This document shows positions 8,633 through 17,457 of a stretch of DNA of 64,000 bases, piece after piece. The stretch's first letter is position 1; each line of letters starts with the position of its first letter. The notes under the pieces are model-generated. The model was given only the letters and a program-made list of their open reading frames with translations, did no database searches and was not told where the DNA came from. Made by a program: the position numbers and the translations under genes. Location of the stretch: the NCBI RefSeq assembly GCF_046250185.1, contig NZ_CP176469.1. One strand, given 5' to 3'. The DNA is from Litorimonas sp046250185. Its GTDB lineage: Bacteria; Pseudomonadota; Alphaproteobacteria; Caulobacterales; Maricaulaceae.

Positions 8633-9121
8633 ATGATTCGTGGATTGATATTGATGGGGCTAGGCCTGACGCTGCTAGGCGCATGCGCGCGCGCAGGATA
8701 TGGGCAGGGCGGCGGTTATTATCCCGAGTATCAGCCACGTCCTGGGCAGGGGCAGTATATTCGCCCAGACTGGCTTGCACCGTCCCCGACGCCTATGATC
8801 CCAGCCATCGATGCGTGCCGCTCACAGCTCTATGCGGGGCTTGTGGGGCAACATGAGGGGGCGATTTATATTGCAGGTCTGCCAGGACGAAAGCGGGTCC
8901 TAAAACCCGCTTTCTTGGAGGACTTTGAGACGGAGCAAGTGGCTGGCATTGATCCAGATCCGCCTTTGCTAGAGGTGCGAGACTATCTCCCTCAGCAAGT
9001 CTTGTATGCGCCGTCTATTCGCACCGTCACAGACCGTATTCAGCTCGGCCCGGAGGACGGCAATCGCCTGACGCTAGAACTGGACGTTGACGGTTACTTG
9101 CAGGAAATCCGCTGCGGCTAG
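8633..9121 (+). CDS. Putative lipoprotein with peptidase inhibitor I78-like domain
   Basis: A 162-residue protein with an N-terminal hydrophobic segment and lipobox LGAC (Cys18), then a Gly/Tyr/Pro/Gln-rich linker. The C-terminal half has DACRSQLYAGLVGQ and ends in NRLTLELDVDGYLQEIRCG. The two Cys, the LVGQ and the final strand with R-CG resemble I78 inhibitors (elastase inhibitor AFLEI type). The middle part is longer than in the minimal family, so the domain call is tentative. Its stop overlaps by four bases the stop of the convergent gene. Confidence 0.65.
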   Translation: MIRGLILMGLGLTLLGACARAGYGQGGGYYPEYQPRPGQGQYIRPDWLAPSPTPMIPAIDACRSQLYAGLVGQHEGAIYIAGLPGRKRVLKPAFLEDFETEQVAGIDPDPPLLEVRDYLPQQVLYAPSIRTVTDRIQLGPEDGNRLTLELDVDGYLQEIRCG

Positions 9122-9936
9122 GCAACGTCTGCGCGCGGCCCCCAACTGGTATTATGGAGCTGATCCGTGAGGTTTTGTGCTTTTGGTTCGGCCAAGATTT
9201 GCAGCAATTTAAGCTCTTCCTGAAAGGTTTCGATTTGGCGACAAGCTTGACGGATTTTCTTCCGAAATCCTGTCGGCATAAGCGTGCCATATGTCGCGAC
9301 AATCTGCTCTGGCGATTGTCGTTTTGTCATCAAATTAAGGCAGGTTGCAAAGCAAAGCGTGTTTTCGATAATTCTAAAAGGCACACGACGAACATCCCGT
9401 TCTGCCGTGAGGTATTCCGACACATCAGGTACAAGGTTGGCGAGAGCAAAGCCTTGGCCGTTATAAGCGCCCGACGCCAGAATTAGCATGCCTTGCATGA
9501 GCGGGCTCAGCCCTGCTTCTGGCTGGAATGGTTGGCATTGAATTTCTGCGAGTTGCATCAGGGTTATTGCTGGAAAATAACCAGCGTCTTCACAGCGCGA
9601 TGGGTCATAGAGGACGACATCCGTGTTTGGCGGGACATGCATCTCTAAACCGCCGTCTTGCGGTACCCCGGTCATCGCGACGAGACCAATTTCCCATTCG
9701 CTCATATTAGACGCGTGTTTGATCTCACCAAAGCTATCCTCGGCCCAAACATAGACGGAGCGTGTGTCCATCTCGTCGTGGCAGAGATCGTTTAACTGCT
9801 TTGATTTGTGCAGAGGCGAGGGCACAGTTGGCCTGATCGTCGGACCATAGGTGCGCATCAACCAGGCAAGGGCTTCAAATTGTAAAATTGCGTCGTCTTC
9901 ACGGATTAAACGTGTGTTAAACATTGGCTTGGCCAT
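9118..9936 (-). CDS. Protein of unknown function
   Basis: About 272 residues from ATG 9936 (an in-frame ATG at 9948 adds four). I do not recognise a family. There is no signal peptide or membrane helix. The N-terminus reads as a helical segment (ILQFEALAWLMRTYGP), the centre has a run like a beta domain (LEMHVPPNTDVVLYDPSR), and the C-terminal third is helical and charged (ATYGTLMPTGFRKKIRQACRQI). Thirteen-odd Met and several Cys are scattered without a metal-site pattern. It lies downstream of the ABC-F gene on the same strand; a palindrome (10005-10023) sits between them and may regulate it. Confidence 0.6.
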   Translation of the reverse strand: MAKPMFNTRLIREDDAILQFEALAWLMRTYGPTIRPTVPSPLHKSKQLNDLCHDEMDTRSVYVWAEDSFGEIKHASNMSEWEIGLVAMTGVPQDGGLEMHVPPNTDVVLYDPSRCEDAGYFPAITLMQLAEIQCQPFQPEAGLSPLMQGMLILASGAYNGQGFALANLVPDVSEYLTAERDVRRVPFRIIENTLCFATCLNLMTKRQSPEQIVATYGTLMPTGFRKKIRQACRQIETFQEELKLLQILAEPKAQNLTDQLHNTSWGPRADVA

Positions 9937-10004
9937 CCCACAGGTCACGACCAGCCCAGTCGTAACGGCTAAAATAATCCCCCTGACTAAGGCAAAAAAG
10001 CTAA

Positions 10005-10023
10005 TTATAGGTTATTCCTATAA
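10005..10023. promoter_or_regulatory. Inverted repeat between ABC-F gene and unknown gene
   Basis: TTATAGG (10005-10011) and CCTATAA (10017-10023) form perfect 7-base arms around TTATT. It overlaps the ABC-F stop codon and lies about 70-85 bases before the downstream gene. It could be an operator or a weak transcript-end hairpin; there is no T run. Confidence 0.35.
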
Positions 10024-11904
10024 ATCAGCGGCGTCTCGCTCTCTCTCATAAGCCTCAAGAGCGGTGAGCCAATCTGCTTCCAGACCCTCAATCATCTTCT
10101 CTAAACGTACACGATCTTGGCCTAATTTCACAGCTTCATCAGGGTTCTTGGTAAACAGATCGGTAACTGTAAGCGCCTTGTCGATGAGCGCTAATTCGAT
10201 TTGGGCTTTATCTAACTTCGCCTCCAGCGCATCGGCTTTCTTCTTAAAAGGTGCGATAGATTTAAGCGCTTTGGCACGATCTTGGCGGGATTGTTTGCGA
10301 GAGTTGACGGACTTTTCATCACTCCCTTTGTCAGTCTTGTCCTTCTCCAACTGCATGATGCGGTATTCTTCCAATGACCCGTCATAGGAGGTGACACTGC
10401 CTTTATTGACGAGCCATAGGCGGTCGACAACAGACTCCAGCAAGTTTCGGTCATGCGAGATAATCAAGACTGCGCCTTCATAAGCATTGAGGGATTTGAT
10501 CAACTCCGCGCGGCTATCAATATCCAAATGATTGGCTGGTTCATCGAGGACGAGAAGGTGCGGTTTGTGAAACCCGATCAGCGAGAAGAGTAGGCGCGCT
10601 TTTTCGCCACCTGATAAATCGCCCGCGGGGGTCTCCGCGTTTTTCACGCCCAGACCAAAACCTGCAAGACGCGCACGGCGCTGCGCTTCCGTTGCGTCAG
10701 GCATGAGTTCGACGATATGATCATAGGCTGAGGCGACAGGATTGAGGGCGTCAATCTGATGCTGCGCAAAATAGCCAATGCGCAGTTTTTTGTGGCGCTT
10801 GATATGACCATCATTCAACGGGTCAATTTCGCCCATAATCGCTTTGGCGAAAGTCGATTTACCTTCACCGTTTTTGCCGAGCAGCCCAATGCGGTCATCC
10901 TCATCAATTCGTTGATCAATGCGGCGGAGGACCGTCAGCTCGCCATAGCCGAGATCAACATTATTAAATCGAATAATCGGCGGAGAGAGAGGGCGGTCTG
11001 GGCCTTCCAAGACGATGGGGGCGATGGGGTCGCTAATGATTGTCGCGACAGGCTGCATTTTTTCAAGTTTTTTGACGCGGCTCTGCGCCTGCTTGGCTTT
11101 GGAGGCGCTGTAGCGGAAACGTGTGACGAAGGCCTCCAAATGGCGGCGCTCATCTTCTTGTTTCGCCATAAGTGCCATGTTCAGGCGATTTTGCTCCGCC
11201 AGCTGCCGCTCAAACGCATCATAACCGCCTGTGTAAGAGTAGAGCCGTCCCTCGCGGAGGTGCGCGATATGCGTGACAGCTTCATTCAAGAAATCTCTGT
11301 CATGGGACACGATCAGGGCTGTGCCTGGGTATTTGCGAATATGCGCCTCTAGCCAGACCGCGCCTTCAACGTCCAAATAGTTCGTTGGTTCATCCAGTAG
11401 CAGCATATCTGGCTGCGCAAACAACATGGCGGCGAGGGCGACCCGCATGCGCCAACCGCCCGAAAAATCGGCGCAAGGCTTGAGCTGGTCTTCTGCATCA
11501 AAGCCTAGCCCATTGAGGATAGATGCGGCGCGTGCTTCCGCGGAATAGGCATCAATATCGCCAAGGCGTGTGTGGATATAGGCGATGCGCAGGGGATCTG
11601 TCGCCGTTTCGGCTTCGGCCAGTAGATCGGCGCGTTCTGTATCAGCGGCCAAAACGGTTGCGATAAGCGATTGCGGGCCGCTGGGAACCTCTTGATCGAC
11701 TGCGCCCAGGCGCATGTTTTTGCGCAGATTGATCTCGCCGTCATCGGGACTAATCTCGCCTTTGATTAAGCGAAAGAGCGTGGATTTGCCCGTACCGTTA
11801 CGCCCAACAAGCCCAACCTTGCTGCCTGCATAGATCGCGAGTGTCGCTTTCTCAAAAAGCGGGCGACCTTCAATACGATATGTCAGATCATTAATATGAA
11901 GCAT
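10018..11904 (-). CDS. ABC-F family ATPase (YheS/Uup-like)
   Basis: A 628-residue soluble protein with two fused ABC domains and no membrane segment, the ABC-F plan for proteins that act on the ribosome. Domain 1 has Walker A GRNGTGKST (34-42), signature FSGGW and Walker B LLLDEPTNYLD. Domain 2 has GKNGEGKST, LSGGEK and LVLDEPANHLD, with Ala in place of the usual Thr. The interdomain linker is Arg/Lys-rich (RYSASKAKQAQSRVKKLEKM), as in the P-site-tRNA-interacting linker. The C-terminus is a charged coiled coil. YheS is the closest type by layout. It is divergent from ndk. Confidence 0.88.
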   Translation of the reverse strand: MLHINDLTYRIEGRPLFEKATLAIYAGSKVGLVGRNGTGKSTLFRLIKGEISPDDGEINLRKNMRLGAVDQEVPSGPQSLIATVLAADTERADLLAEAETATDPLRIAYIHTRLGDIDAYSAEARAASILNGLGFDAEDQLKPCADFSGGWRMRVALAAMLFAQPDMLLLDEPTNYLDVEGAVWLEAHIRKYPGTALIVSHDRDFLNEAVTHIAHLREGRLYSYTGGYDAFERQLAEQNRLNMALMAKQEDERRHLEAFVTRFRYSASKAKQAQSRVKKLEKMQPVATIISDPIAPIVLEGPDRPLSPPIIRFNNVDLGYGELTVLRRIDQRIDEDDRIGLLGKNGEGKSTFAKAIMGEIDPLNDGHIKRHKKLRIGYFAQHQIDALNPVASAYDHIVELMPDATEAQRRARLAGFGLGVKNAETPAGDLSGGEKARLLFSLIGFHKPHLLVLDEPANHLDIDSRAELIKSLNAYEGAVLIISHDRNLLESVVDRLWLVNKGSVTSYDGSLEEYRIMQLEKDKTDKGSDEKSVNSRKQSRQDRAKALKSIAPFKKKADALEAKLDKAQIELALIDKALTVTDLFTKNPDEAVKLGQDRVRLEKMIEGLEADWLTALEAYERERDAADL

Positions 11905-12000
11905 AGGCGCGTGCTATCATGGCTTTACATCTAGGCAAGAGACTATTAACGGGTGCGCGAGATTTCAAATCACCAGATTAACTTAACGAGGGAGCCAGAT

Positions 12001-12423
12001 ATGGCCATTCAACGCACATTCTCAATCATCAAGCCTGACGCTACAAAGCGTAACATCACAGGCAAAGTCAACGCCAAGATCGAAGAAGCGGGTCTGCGCA
12101 TCGTCGCGCAAAAGCGCTTGCAACTGACCAAAGAGCAAGCTGGCGGTTTCTACGCCGTGCATAAAGAGCGTCCGTTCTATAATGACTTGGTCAATTTCAT
12201 GATGTCTGGCCCTGTCGTCGTCCAAGTCCTCGAGGGTGAAAACGCGATTGCGCGCTACCGCGAAGTGATGGGCGCCACAAACCCAGCTGACGCTGACGCT
12301 GGCACAATCCGCGCGGAATATGCCGAAAGCATTGACGCCAACACAGTTCACGGATCAGACGCACCAGAAACAGCTGCGGAAGAGATTAAATTCTTCTTCA
12401 CGGAAGACGAAATCGTAGGTTAG
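12001..12423 (+). CDS. ndk: Nucleoside diphosphate kinase
   Basis: A 140-residue enzyme that transfers the gamma phosphate from ATP to NDPs through a phosphohistidine. The N-terminal RTFSIIKPDA segment, the RPFYNDLVNFM and GPVVVQVLEGENAI segments and the active site NTVHGSDAPETA (His117) are all present. Length is typical. The start at ATG 12001 is preceded by GAGGGAG (11989-11995); the longer frame from 11953 adds non-homologous residues. The gene is followed by a long perfect hairpin and a bidirectional terminator. Confidence 0.97.
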   Translation: MAIQRTFSIIKPDATKRNITGKVNAKIEEAGLRIVAQKRLQLTKEQAGGFYAVHKERPFYNDLVNFMMSGPVVVQVLEGENAIARYREVMGATNPADADAGTIRAEYAESIDANTVHGSDAPETAAEEIKFFFTEDEIVG

Positions 12424-12447
12424 TTTACATTTTTGATCGTCATTAAA

Positions 12448-12488
12448 TAAGCTGAAAATTGATCAACCTTAGATCAATTTTCAGCTTA
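12448..12488. other. Perfect 17-bp stem hairpin downstream of ndk
   Basis: TAAGCTGAAAATTGATC (12448-12464) is exactly complementary to 12472-12488 across a 7-base loop. No T run follows on either strand, so it is not a canonical terminator. It may protect the ndk transcript 3' end. Confidence 0.6.
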
Positions 12489-12551
12489 AAATGGCAAAAG
12501 TTAAACTGCTAAAAAGCGACTGTGTGAGTTTAATTTTCCAGAATAGAATCA

Positions 12552-12582
12552 AAAAAGGCCGGGCATGATACCCGGCCTTTTT
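12552..12582. terminator. Bidirectional intrinsic terminator
   Basis: AAAAAGGCCGGG (12552-12563) pairs with CCCGGCCTTTTT (12571-12582) over a 7-base loop. It has A and T runs at both ends and serves both ndk and the convergent vWA/TadG-like gene. Confidence 0.93.
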
Positions 12583-12604
12583 CATATCTGATTATAATAG
12601 TGAT

Positions 12605-13963
12605 TTAGGATTTAATCCGGATCAACTCTTCGACGATCGCATTTTGGATACGGTCAAATGCAGCTACGAGTTCTTCGCCGTCATTGGCTTCGATAAAGTT
12701 CTCGGCTTCAGTCGCACAGGCTGCGAGCAAAGCATGCGCCGCCGCGTTCATTTCATGCGTCACAGGTTCTGTATCGTATTCGTCATACTCATTATTGGCG
12801 TTGTAGAGGCCAACTTGCAGCGCATAACCAATCGTGAAGACCTCAATACCCTCTTCGTTCATGTCGTTGCAGGTATCAATCGTTAAGCGGTCAGTATCAC
12901 GACGCAGCCAACCTTCTTGGAAGTCCCCATCATATGGCGAGCTGCCAGAATACCACCAACGCGTAGACTTTCCGAAAAGAGACTTATAAGCGTAAAAGCG
13001 GTTGGATTCTTGATCAGGAATAAATTCAAAATCACCCACAGTGTTTTGACCATCCGTCATAAAGATCACGAATTTTAGGGGTTCTTTATAATCCTCGTTA
13101 TTACGGGTTGCTTCCCGACGGTGTTTGGCTTCCTCGCCGTCCAACCACGTTTTGGCCATTGCCATAGGTGGGTTAGAGTTTGTTGATCCAGATGGCGTCA
13201 AAGCATTCACTTTATTGTTACCGATAAAGCCCCACTTCATATTCACCTGTCCAGATGTAATGATTTCAGAGCTATATGGCAGCATGCCCATACGAATTGT
13301 CCGGTGAATTTGGTTATTCTGCTGACCCAGACGACGCTTCAAATCTCTGTTAAAATTCTTAACTGACGTTTTTAGACCATCAATTCGCGGCGCAGCGTCG
13401 TCGGGAGACGAACCGTCTGTTTCCGCAAATTTATCATCCCACTGCATGGAACCAGACGTGTCCAAAACAAGCGCGATAGAGGCTGGGAATTTCTCGTCAA
13501 CCTGCATGTATGACACAACAGATTCAGTAGAAAAATCTAAGCGTTCTTTGCCCATGACTTGCATGAAAGTCGGGACAGTTTTGCCGCTGACCTTAACGAT
13601 AGCTTCTTTCTTATTATCATCATAGATGACTTTGACGTCGACATTATCCGCGCCCCCTGCAACCCAACCTTTGAAGTCGTAGCCAAGATCCGCTGCAGAA
13701 TATTTCTGGCCATCCATGTAGCCTTCTTCGTTGTTCTCAGGCGCTCGCCCATGATTTTTGACGAAGATGGCAGCGTTCAGCGCGATTGAGTCAGCAATAT
13801 TTTGCGACCGCTTGTGCGCATTACTCAGCGTGGAGTAATCCATCGCCGCACCCATAAGGCCAATCATAACAGTCGCTGTCAAAGCAAATGTTAAACCCAT
13901 ATTGCCTTTTTCATCATCAATAAACCGACGATGAAGCGCTGTCGTCTTGTTAAATATAGACAT
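12605..13963 (-). CDS. TadG-like pilus assembly protein with von Willebrand factor A domain
   Basis: A 452-residue protein. Residues about 22-42 form one membrane helix preceded by DDEKGNMGLTFALT, the prepilin-like start of TadE/TadG proteins, which sit in the inner membrane with a large periplasmic part. A vWA domain follows with the MIDAS motif DTSGSM (Asp168-Ser172) and FMTDGQNT, a metal-dependent adhesion fold. Start chosen at ATG 13963 (GGGAA upstream) rather than 14008. Two CtrA-type boxes lie about 100-135 bases upstream, consistent with cell-cycle control of Flp/Tad pili. No other tad genes are in the window. Confidence 0.85.
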   Translation of the reverse strand: MSIFNKTTALHRRFIDDEKGNMGLTFALTATVMIGLMGAAMDYSTLSNAHKRSQNIADSIALNAAIFVKNHGRAPENNEEGYMDGQKYSAADLGYDFKGWVAGGADNVDVKVIYDDNKKEAIVKVSGKTVPTFMQVMGKERLDFSTESVVSYMQVDEKFPASIALVLDTSGSMQWDDKFAETDGSSPDDAAPRIDGLKTSVKNFNRDLKRRLGQQNNQIHRTIRMGMLPYSSEIITSGQVNMKWGFIGNNKVNALTPSGSTNSNPPMAMAKTWLDGEEAKHRREATRNNEDYKEPLKFVIFMTDGQNTVGDFEFIPDQESNRFYAYKSLFGKSTRWWYSGSSPYDGDFQEGWLRRDTDRLTIDTCNDMNEEGIEVFTIGYALQVGLYNANNEYDEYDTEPVTHEMNAAAHALLAACATEAENFIEANDGEELVAAFDRIQNAIVEELIRIKS

Positions 13964-14058
13964 AACAGTTTTTTCCCAATTCCCACATGAACCCCACAAT
14001 GGAGCCATAACAGGTGCTTCTTAGGGAAAATGGTTTTAGAAGGGCTTTCGATTTACCC

Positions 14059-14100
14059 TTAACAACGTATTACCGCAAAACAGGGTTAATCACCCTTTAA
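14059..14100. promoter_or_regulatory. Two CtrA-type binding boxes before the TadG-like gene
   Basis: TTAA-TCACCCT-TTAA (14086-14100) fits the TTAA-N7-TTAA CtrA consensus exactly, and TTAA-CAACGTA-TTAC (14059-14073) fits with one mismatch. They are in tandem, 27 bases apart, in the upstream region of the minus-strand gene starting at 13963. The distal box overlaps the purN stop. Confidence 0.55.
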
Positions 14101-14675
14101 GACAATGCGCGGATCGCCTTTGCAAGGGCGGCGGGGTAGAGGTCTAACTCTTGCACCAAGATACGTGCGGCTAAAGTGTCGGGATTGTCGTCCGGCAGGA
14201 TTTCGATTTTCGCTTGTGCTATCACCGCGCCCGTATCGACGCCCTCTGCTACCCAATGCACAGAGCAGCCATGTTCGGTGTCTCCCGCTTCAATCGCGCG
14301 GGCATGGGTGTGCAGGCCTTTATATTTAGGCAGAAGCGAGGGGTGTATATTGATCATACGACCTTCCCACTTGGCAACGAAACCGCCAGTCAGGACGCGC
14401 ATAAATCCTGCACAGGCAATAAATTCTATATCATGCGCGATCAGGGCGGCATGAAGCTCTTGCTCAAAATCTTTGCGGGTGTCGAAGTCGCGGTGGTCAA
14501 TGCAAATCGCTTTGATCCCGCGCGCATCCGCCTTTTCGAGGCCAAGCGCTTCGGGACGGTTGGAAATGACCAGTGTAATCTCGGCGGGGTGATCAGGCGA
14601 TTTCGCCGCATCTAGCAAGGCCATCATATTTGACCCGCGCCCCGAAATCAGAACGGCTGTTTTCACGCGCGTCAC
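14097..14675 (-). CDS. purN: Phosphoribosylglycinamide formyltransferase
   Basis: A 192-residue enzyme for the third step of purine synthesis, formylating GAR with 10-formyl-THF. SGRGSN (11-16) binds the phosphate. The catalytic set is Asn109, His111 (INIHPSLLP) and Asp147 (GVDTGA), with HWV before it. It starts with GTG 14675 immediately after the purM TAA, so the pair is a tight operon with coupled translation. Confidence 0.96.
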   Translation of the reverse strand: MTRVKTAVLISGRGSNMMALLDAAKSPDHPAEITLVISNRPEALGLEKADARGIKAICIDHRDFDTRKDFEQELHAALIAHDIEFIACAGFMRVLTGGFVAKWEGRMINIHPSLLPKYKGLHTHARAIEAGDTEHGCSVHWVAEGVDTGAVIAQAKIEILPDDNPDTLAARILVQELDLYPAALAKAIRALS

Positions 14676-15695
14676 TTATGCGGCCTTGAGCTGCCCGATG
14701 ATCATCGCTGTTTCGCCAGCGTCTTCCAGCATCGAAAGAACGTCCATCGCCGCGGCAGGCTTGGCGCAGACGACCATGCCGATGCCGCAGTTAAAAGCCC
14801 GCTGCATCTCGGCTTCCGCGACATTTCCAGTCTCTTGCAGCCATTTAAATACGGCAGGGCGGTCCCAGGCATCCATGTCAAACTCTGGCATCAGATGTTT
14901 TGGCAGCATACGCGGCGTATTATCCGTCAGGCCGCCCCCCGTGATATGCGCAAGGCCAGAGATCAGGCCAGACTTCACAAGCGGCAAGATAGACTTCACG
15001 TAAATCTTCGTCGGTGTGATCAAAGATTGTCCAAGCGTTTGGCCCTCAGCAAAAGGTGAAGGCGCGTCCCAGCCAAGGCCAGAGACTTCCACGATTTTGC
15101 GAATCAGAGAGTAGCCGTTGGAGTGGGGTCCAGAGCTGGCAATCCCAATCAACACATCACCCGCCGCCATATCATTGTGGCGGGGTAACATGGCGTTGCG
15201 CTCCGCTGCACCCACCACAAATCCCGCGAGATCAAAATCATCGCCTTCATACATGCCTGGCATTTCTGCCGTTTCTCCACCGACCAGCGCAGCGCCCGCT
15301 TGCTTACAGCCTTCGGCAATGCCAGAAATCACAGCCGCCGCCTTGTCGGTGTCCAAATGGCCCGTTGCGAAATAGTCGAGAAAGAAAAGCGGTTCCGCAC
15401 CGTTTGCTAGCACATCATTGACGCACATCGCGACGAGGTCGATCCCGACAGTGTCTAGGATACCTGTATCAATCGCAATGCGCAGCTTCGTCCCAACGCC
15501 GTCTGTTCCAGAGATTAGTACGGGATCTTTGAAGCCAGCCGCTTTCAAATCGAACGCGCCGCCAAATCCGCCAATCGAGCCGTCTGCACCTGTGCGCTGC
15601 GTGGCTTTGACGAGTGGCTTGATCTTGTCGACCAAGCGGTCGCCCGCATCAATGTCGACACCTGCGTCAGAATAAGTCAGGCCTTTTTGCGTCAT
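14676..15695 (-). CDS. purM: Phosphoribosylformylglycinamidine cyclo-ligase
   Basis: A 339-residue AIR synthetase of the PurM/ThiL/HypE ATPase fold, closing the imidazole ring in purine synthesis. Conserved segments are GGFGGAFDL, LISGTDGVGTKL, DLVAMCVNDVLANGAEPLFFLDY, GCKQAGAALVGGETAEMPGMY and SSGPHSNGYSLIR. It abuts purN, its usual partner. The upstream gene is divergent. Confidence 0.97.
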   Translation of the reverse strand: MTQKGLTYSDAGVDIDAGDRLVDKIKPLVKATQRTGADGSIGGFGGAFDLKAAGFKDPVLISGTDGVGTKLRIAIDTGILDTVGIDLVAMCVNDVLANGAEPLFFLDYFATGHLDTDKAAAVISGIAEGCKQAGAALVGGETAEMPGMYEGDDFDLAGFVVGAAERNAMLPRHNDMAAGDVLIGIASSGPHSNGYSLIRKIVEVSGLGWDAPSPFAEGQTLGQSLITPTKIYVKSILPLVKSGLISGLAHITGGGLTDNTPRMLPKHLMPEFDMDAWDRPAVFKWLQETGNVAEAEMQRAFNCGIGMVVCAKPAAAMDVLSMLEDAGETAMIIGQLKAA

Positions 15696-15830
15696 GATAG
15701 AATCTTTCCTTTGGTCGCTGGCTTAGAAGCGGAATTTAGCCACAGTTTCAAGCAGAGTCTTGCTATATCACTGCAAAACAGCCGTTTATACCTCTTTGCA
15801 AATTCTAACAATCGGGCTAACCCTTCTCCC

Positions 15831-16823
15831 ATGACGCGATTTATCACACTTATCTTCTCGCTATTTATCATGTTGCAGGCCAGCTTGGCTTGGGCGGCTG
15901 ACCCGTTTACTGTGGTCGGACTGCCCGTTGACGCCACGGCGAATTCCGCGATTGAGGCGCAGACGATGGCCATTCAGGACGGACAGGTCCGCGCCGCTAA
16001 AATTTTACTAGAGCGTCTGACATTGGAAAATGAACGCGCCGCGAAGCCTTTGCCAGAGATGACACCCGAAACAGTCGGCCGCATGATCCGTGCGCTGGAA
16101 ATTAATAATGAGAAGCGTTCCGCCAATCGTTATCTCGGCGATATATCTGTCGCCTTTAACCCGCGCGAAGTGCAATCCTATCTCAGAGGTCTAGACCTGA
16201 CGCTGATGTCATCGCAGGCTCGCTCACGTTTGATTGTTCCGATTGGCTCGGACAGCTTTGCCGAGGGTTTCGCGGTTAATCGTTTTGGCCACGCCCTCAC
16301 GCCGTTGACCCCCTCTGGTATGGTCGAAGTCTCGACACCAGACGAGACACGGCTGCAAGGCTTGGCTGCACAATATGGTACGCAGCAGATATTACTGGTC
16401 GAAGAATTAGGCGGCAGAGGCGTAAGTGCAACCGTGACAGATATGGCGTTAGACGCGGGCACGAAACGCTCTTTCACGGTCACGGGCGCCAGCAGTTCCG
16501 CTGATCTGGCTGATAAAATTGTGGCGCGACTGGAACGTGACTGGAAAGCCGCCTCGACGACCAGTGCGCAAGCGGATGTGACGTCCGTAGTATCGGTTCT
16601 CTATGATAATCACGCTGAGTGGCTGCGACTGCAGCAAGCAATTAACACCGCCGCGCAGATCAAGGACGCGCGGCTCGATGCGCTGTCCAAAGACGGAGCG
16701 TTGATGACTGTGACCTATGGCGGTGATATGTCTAAATTGCAGACAGAGCTGCGCTATAAAGGCGTTGATGTGCGCGATGACCCGAAACTCGGCCTTGTCT
16801 TTGCGCGCACAGGGCGTTTCTAG
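15831..16823 (+). CDS. Secreted DUF2066-type protein
   Basis: A 330-residue protein with a clear signal peptide (ITLIFSLFIMLQASLAWA, then AADPF), so it is periplasmic. The segments VVGLPVDATANSAIEAQTMAIQDGQVRAAKILLERL and RYLGDISVAFNPREVQSYLR match what I know of DUF2066 proteins; function unknown. I chose ATG 15831 because it gives the signal peptide; the longer frame from 15687 overlaps the divergent purM start. Its stop is 7 bases before hdaA, so the two are probably co-transcribed. Confidence 0.75.
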   Translation: MTRFITLIFSLFIMLQASLAWAADPFTVVGLPVDATANSAIEAQTMAIQDGQVRAAKILLERLTLENERAAKPLPEMTPETVGRMIRALEINNEKRSANRYLGDISVAFNPREVQSYLRGLDLTLMSSQARSRLIVPIGSDSFAEGFAVNRFGHALTPLTPSGMVEVSTPDETRLQGLAAQYGTQQILLVEELGGRGVSATVTDMALDAGTKRSFTVTGASSSADLADKIVARLERDWKAASTTSAQADVTSVVSVLYDNHAEWLRLQQAINTAAQIKDARLDALSKDGALMTVTYGGDMSKLQTELRYKGVDVRDDPKLGLVFARTGRF

Positions 16824-16830
16824 GCGCGCT

Positions 16831-17457
16831 ATGCCAATAGACACGCCGTCGGGACAAATACCGCTTAACTTGCGCCCATCCCATCCGTTTACATATGAGA
16901 GCTTTGTTGAAACGCCGTCTAATATGGCGGCCCTAACGCTCGTTCGTGCGTGGCCTAAATGGCCTAGCCCCGTTCTCCGACTATATGGCCCGATAGGCAG
17001 TGGGAAAACGCACCTGGGCGAGGCATGGGCGCTGCATACAGGTGGCACTTTTATCGATAATGCGGATTTGATGGATGAAGCGGATTTGTTCAACCTGATC
17101 AATCGCGCCTTGATCGGCGAAGTGCCGGGGCTGTTGATGGCCAGTGAATTGCTGCCGCGAGATTGGTCGATTAAGATGCCAGACCTGCTCTCCCGCCTAC
17201 TCGCCGCGCCAGAAGTTGAGTTGACGGAACCTGATGAGGCAAGTCTCGAATCTATTCTCCGAGCGCTATTTTTACAGCAAGGCCGAGAGGTCAGTCGCGA
17301 TGTGGTGATTTATATTCTGGCCCATGTCGACCGTTCCATTGATGCCCTACGCGCCTTAGTCAAAACACTGGATGAATTGGCCGCCGTAGAGAAAAAAGAC
17401 ATAACCAAGGCGTTCACCGCAAAATACATTAAGACCAATCTGGAACTTGATCTTTAG
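16831..17457 (+). CDS. hdaA: DnaA regulatory inactivator HdaA
   Basis: A 208-residue DnaA-like AAA+ domain without the DNA-binding domain. Residues 9-14, QIPLNL, match the beta-clamp-binding motif that tethers Hda to the replisome. Walker A is GPIGSGKTH (53-61), and the C-terminal lid helices have VIYILAHVDRSIDALRALVKTLDELA. Clamp-bound HdaA stimulates ATP hydrolysis by DnaA and blocks re-initiation (RIDA). Walker B is degenerate, as is usual in this family. The position next to purMN is conserved in alphaproteobacteria. The stop overlaps the convergent SDR gene by four bases. Confidence 0.9.
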   Translation: MPIDTPSGQIPLNLRPSHPFTYESFVETPSNMAALTLVRAWPKWPSPVLRLYGPIGSGKTHLGEAWALHTGGTFIDNADLMDEADLFNLINRALIGEVPGLLMASELLPRDWSIKMPDLLSRLLAAPEVELTEPDEASLESILRALFLQQGREVSRDVVIYILAHVDRSIDALRALVKTLDELAAVEKKDITKAFTAKYIKTNLELDL

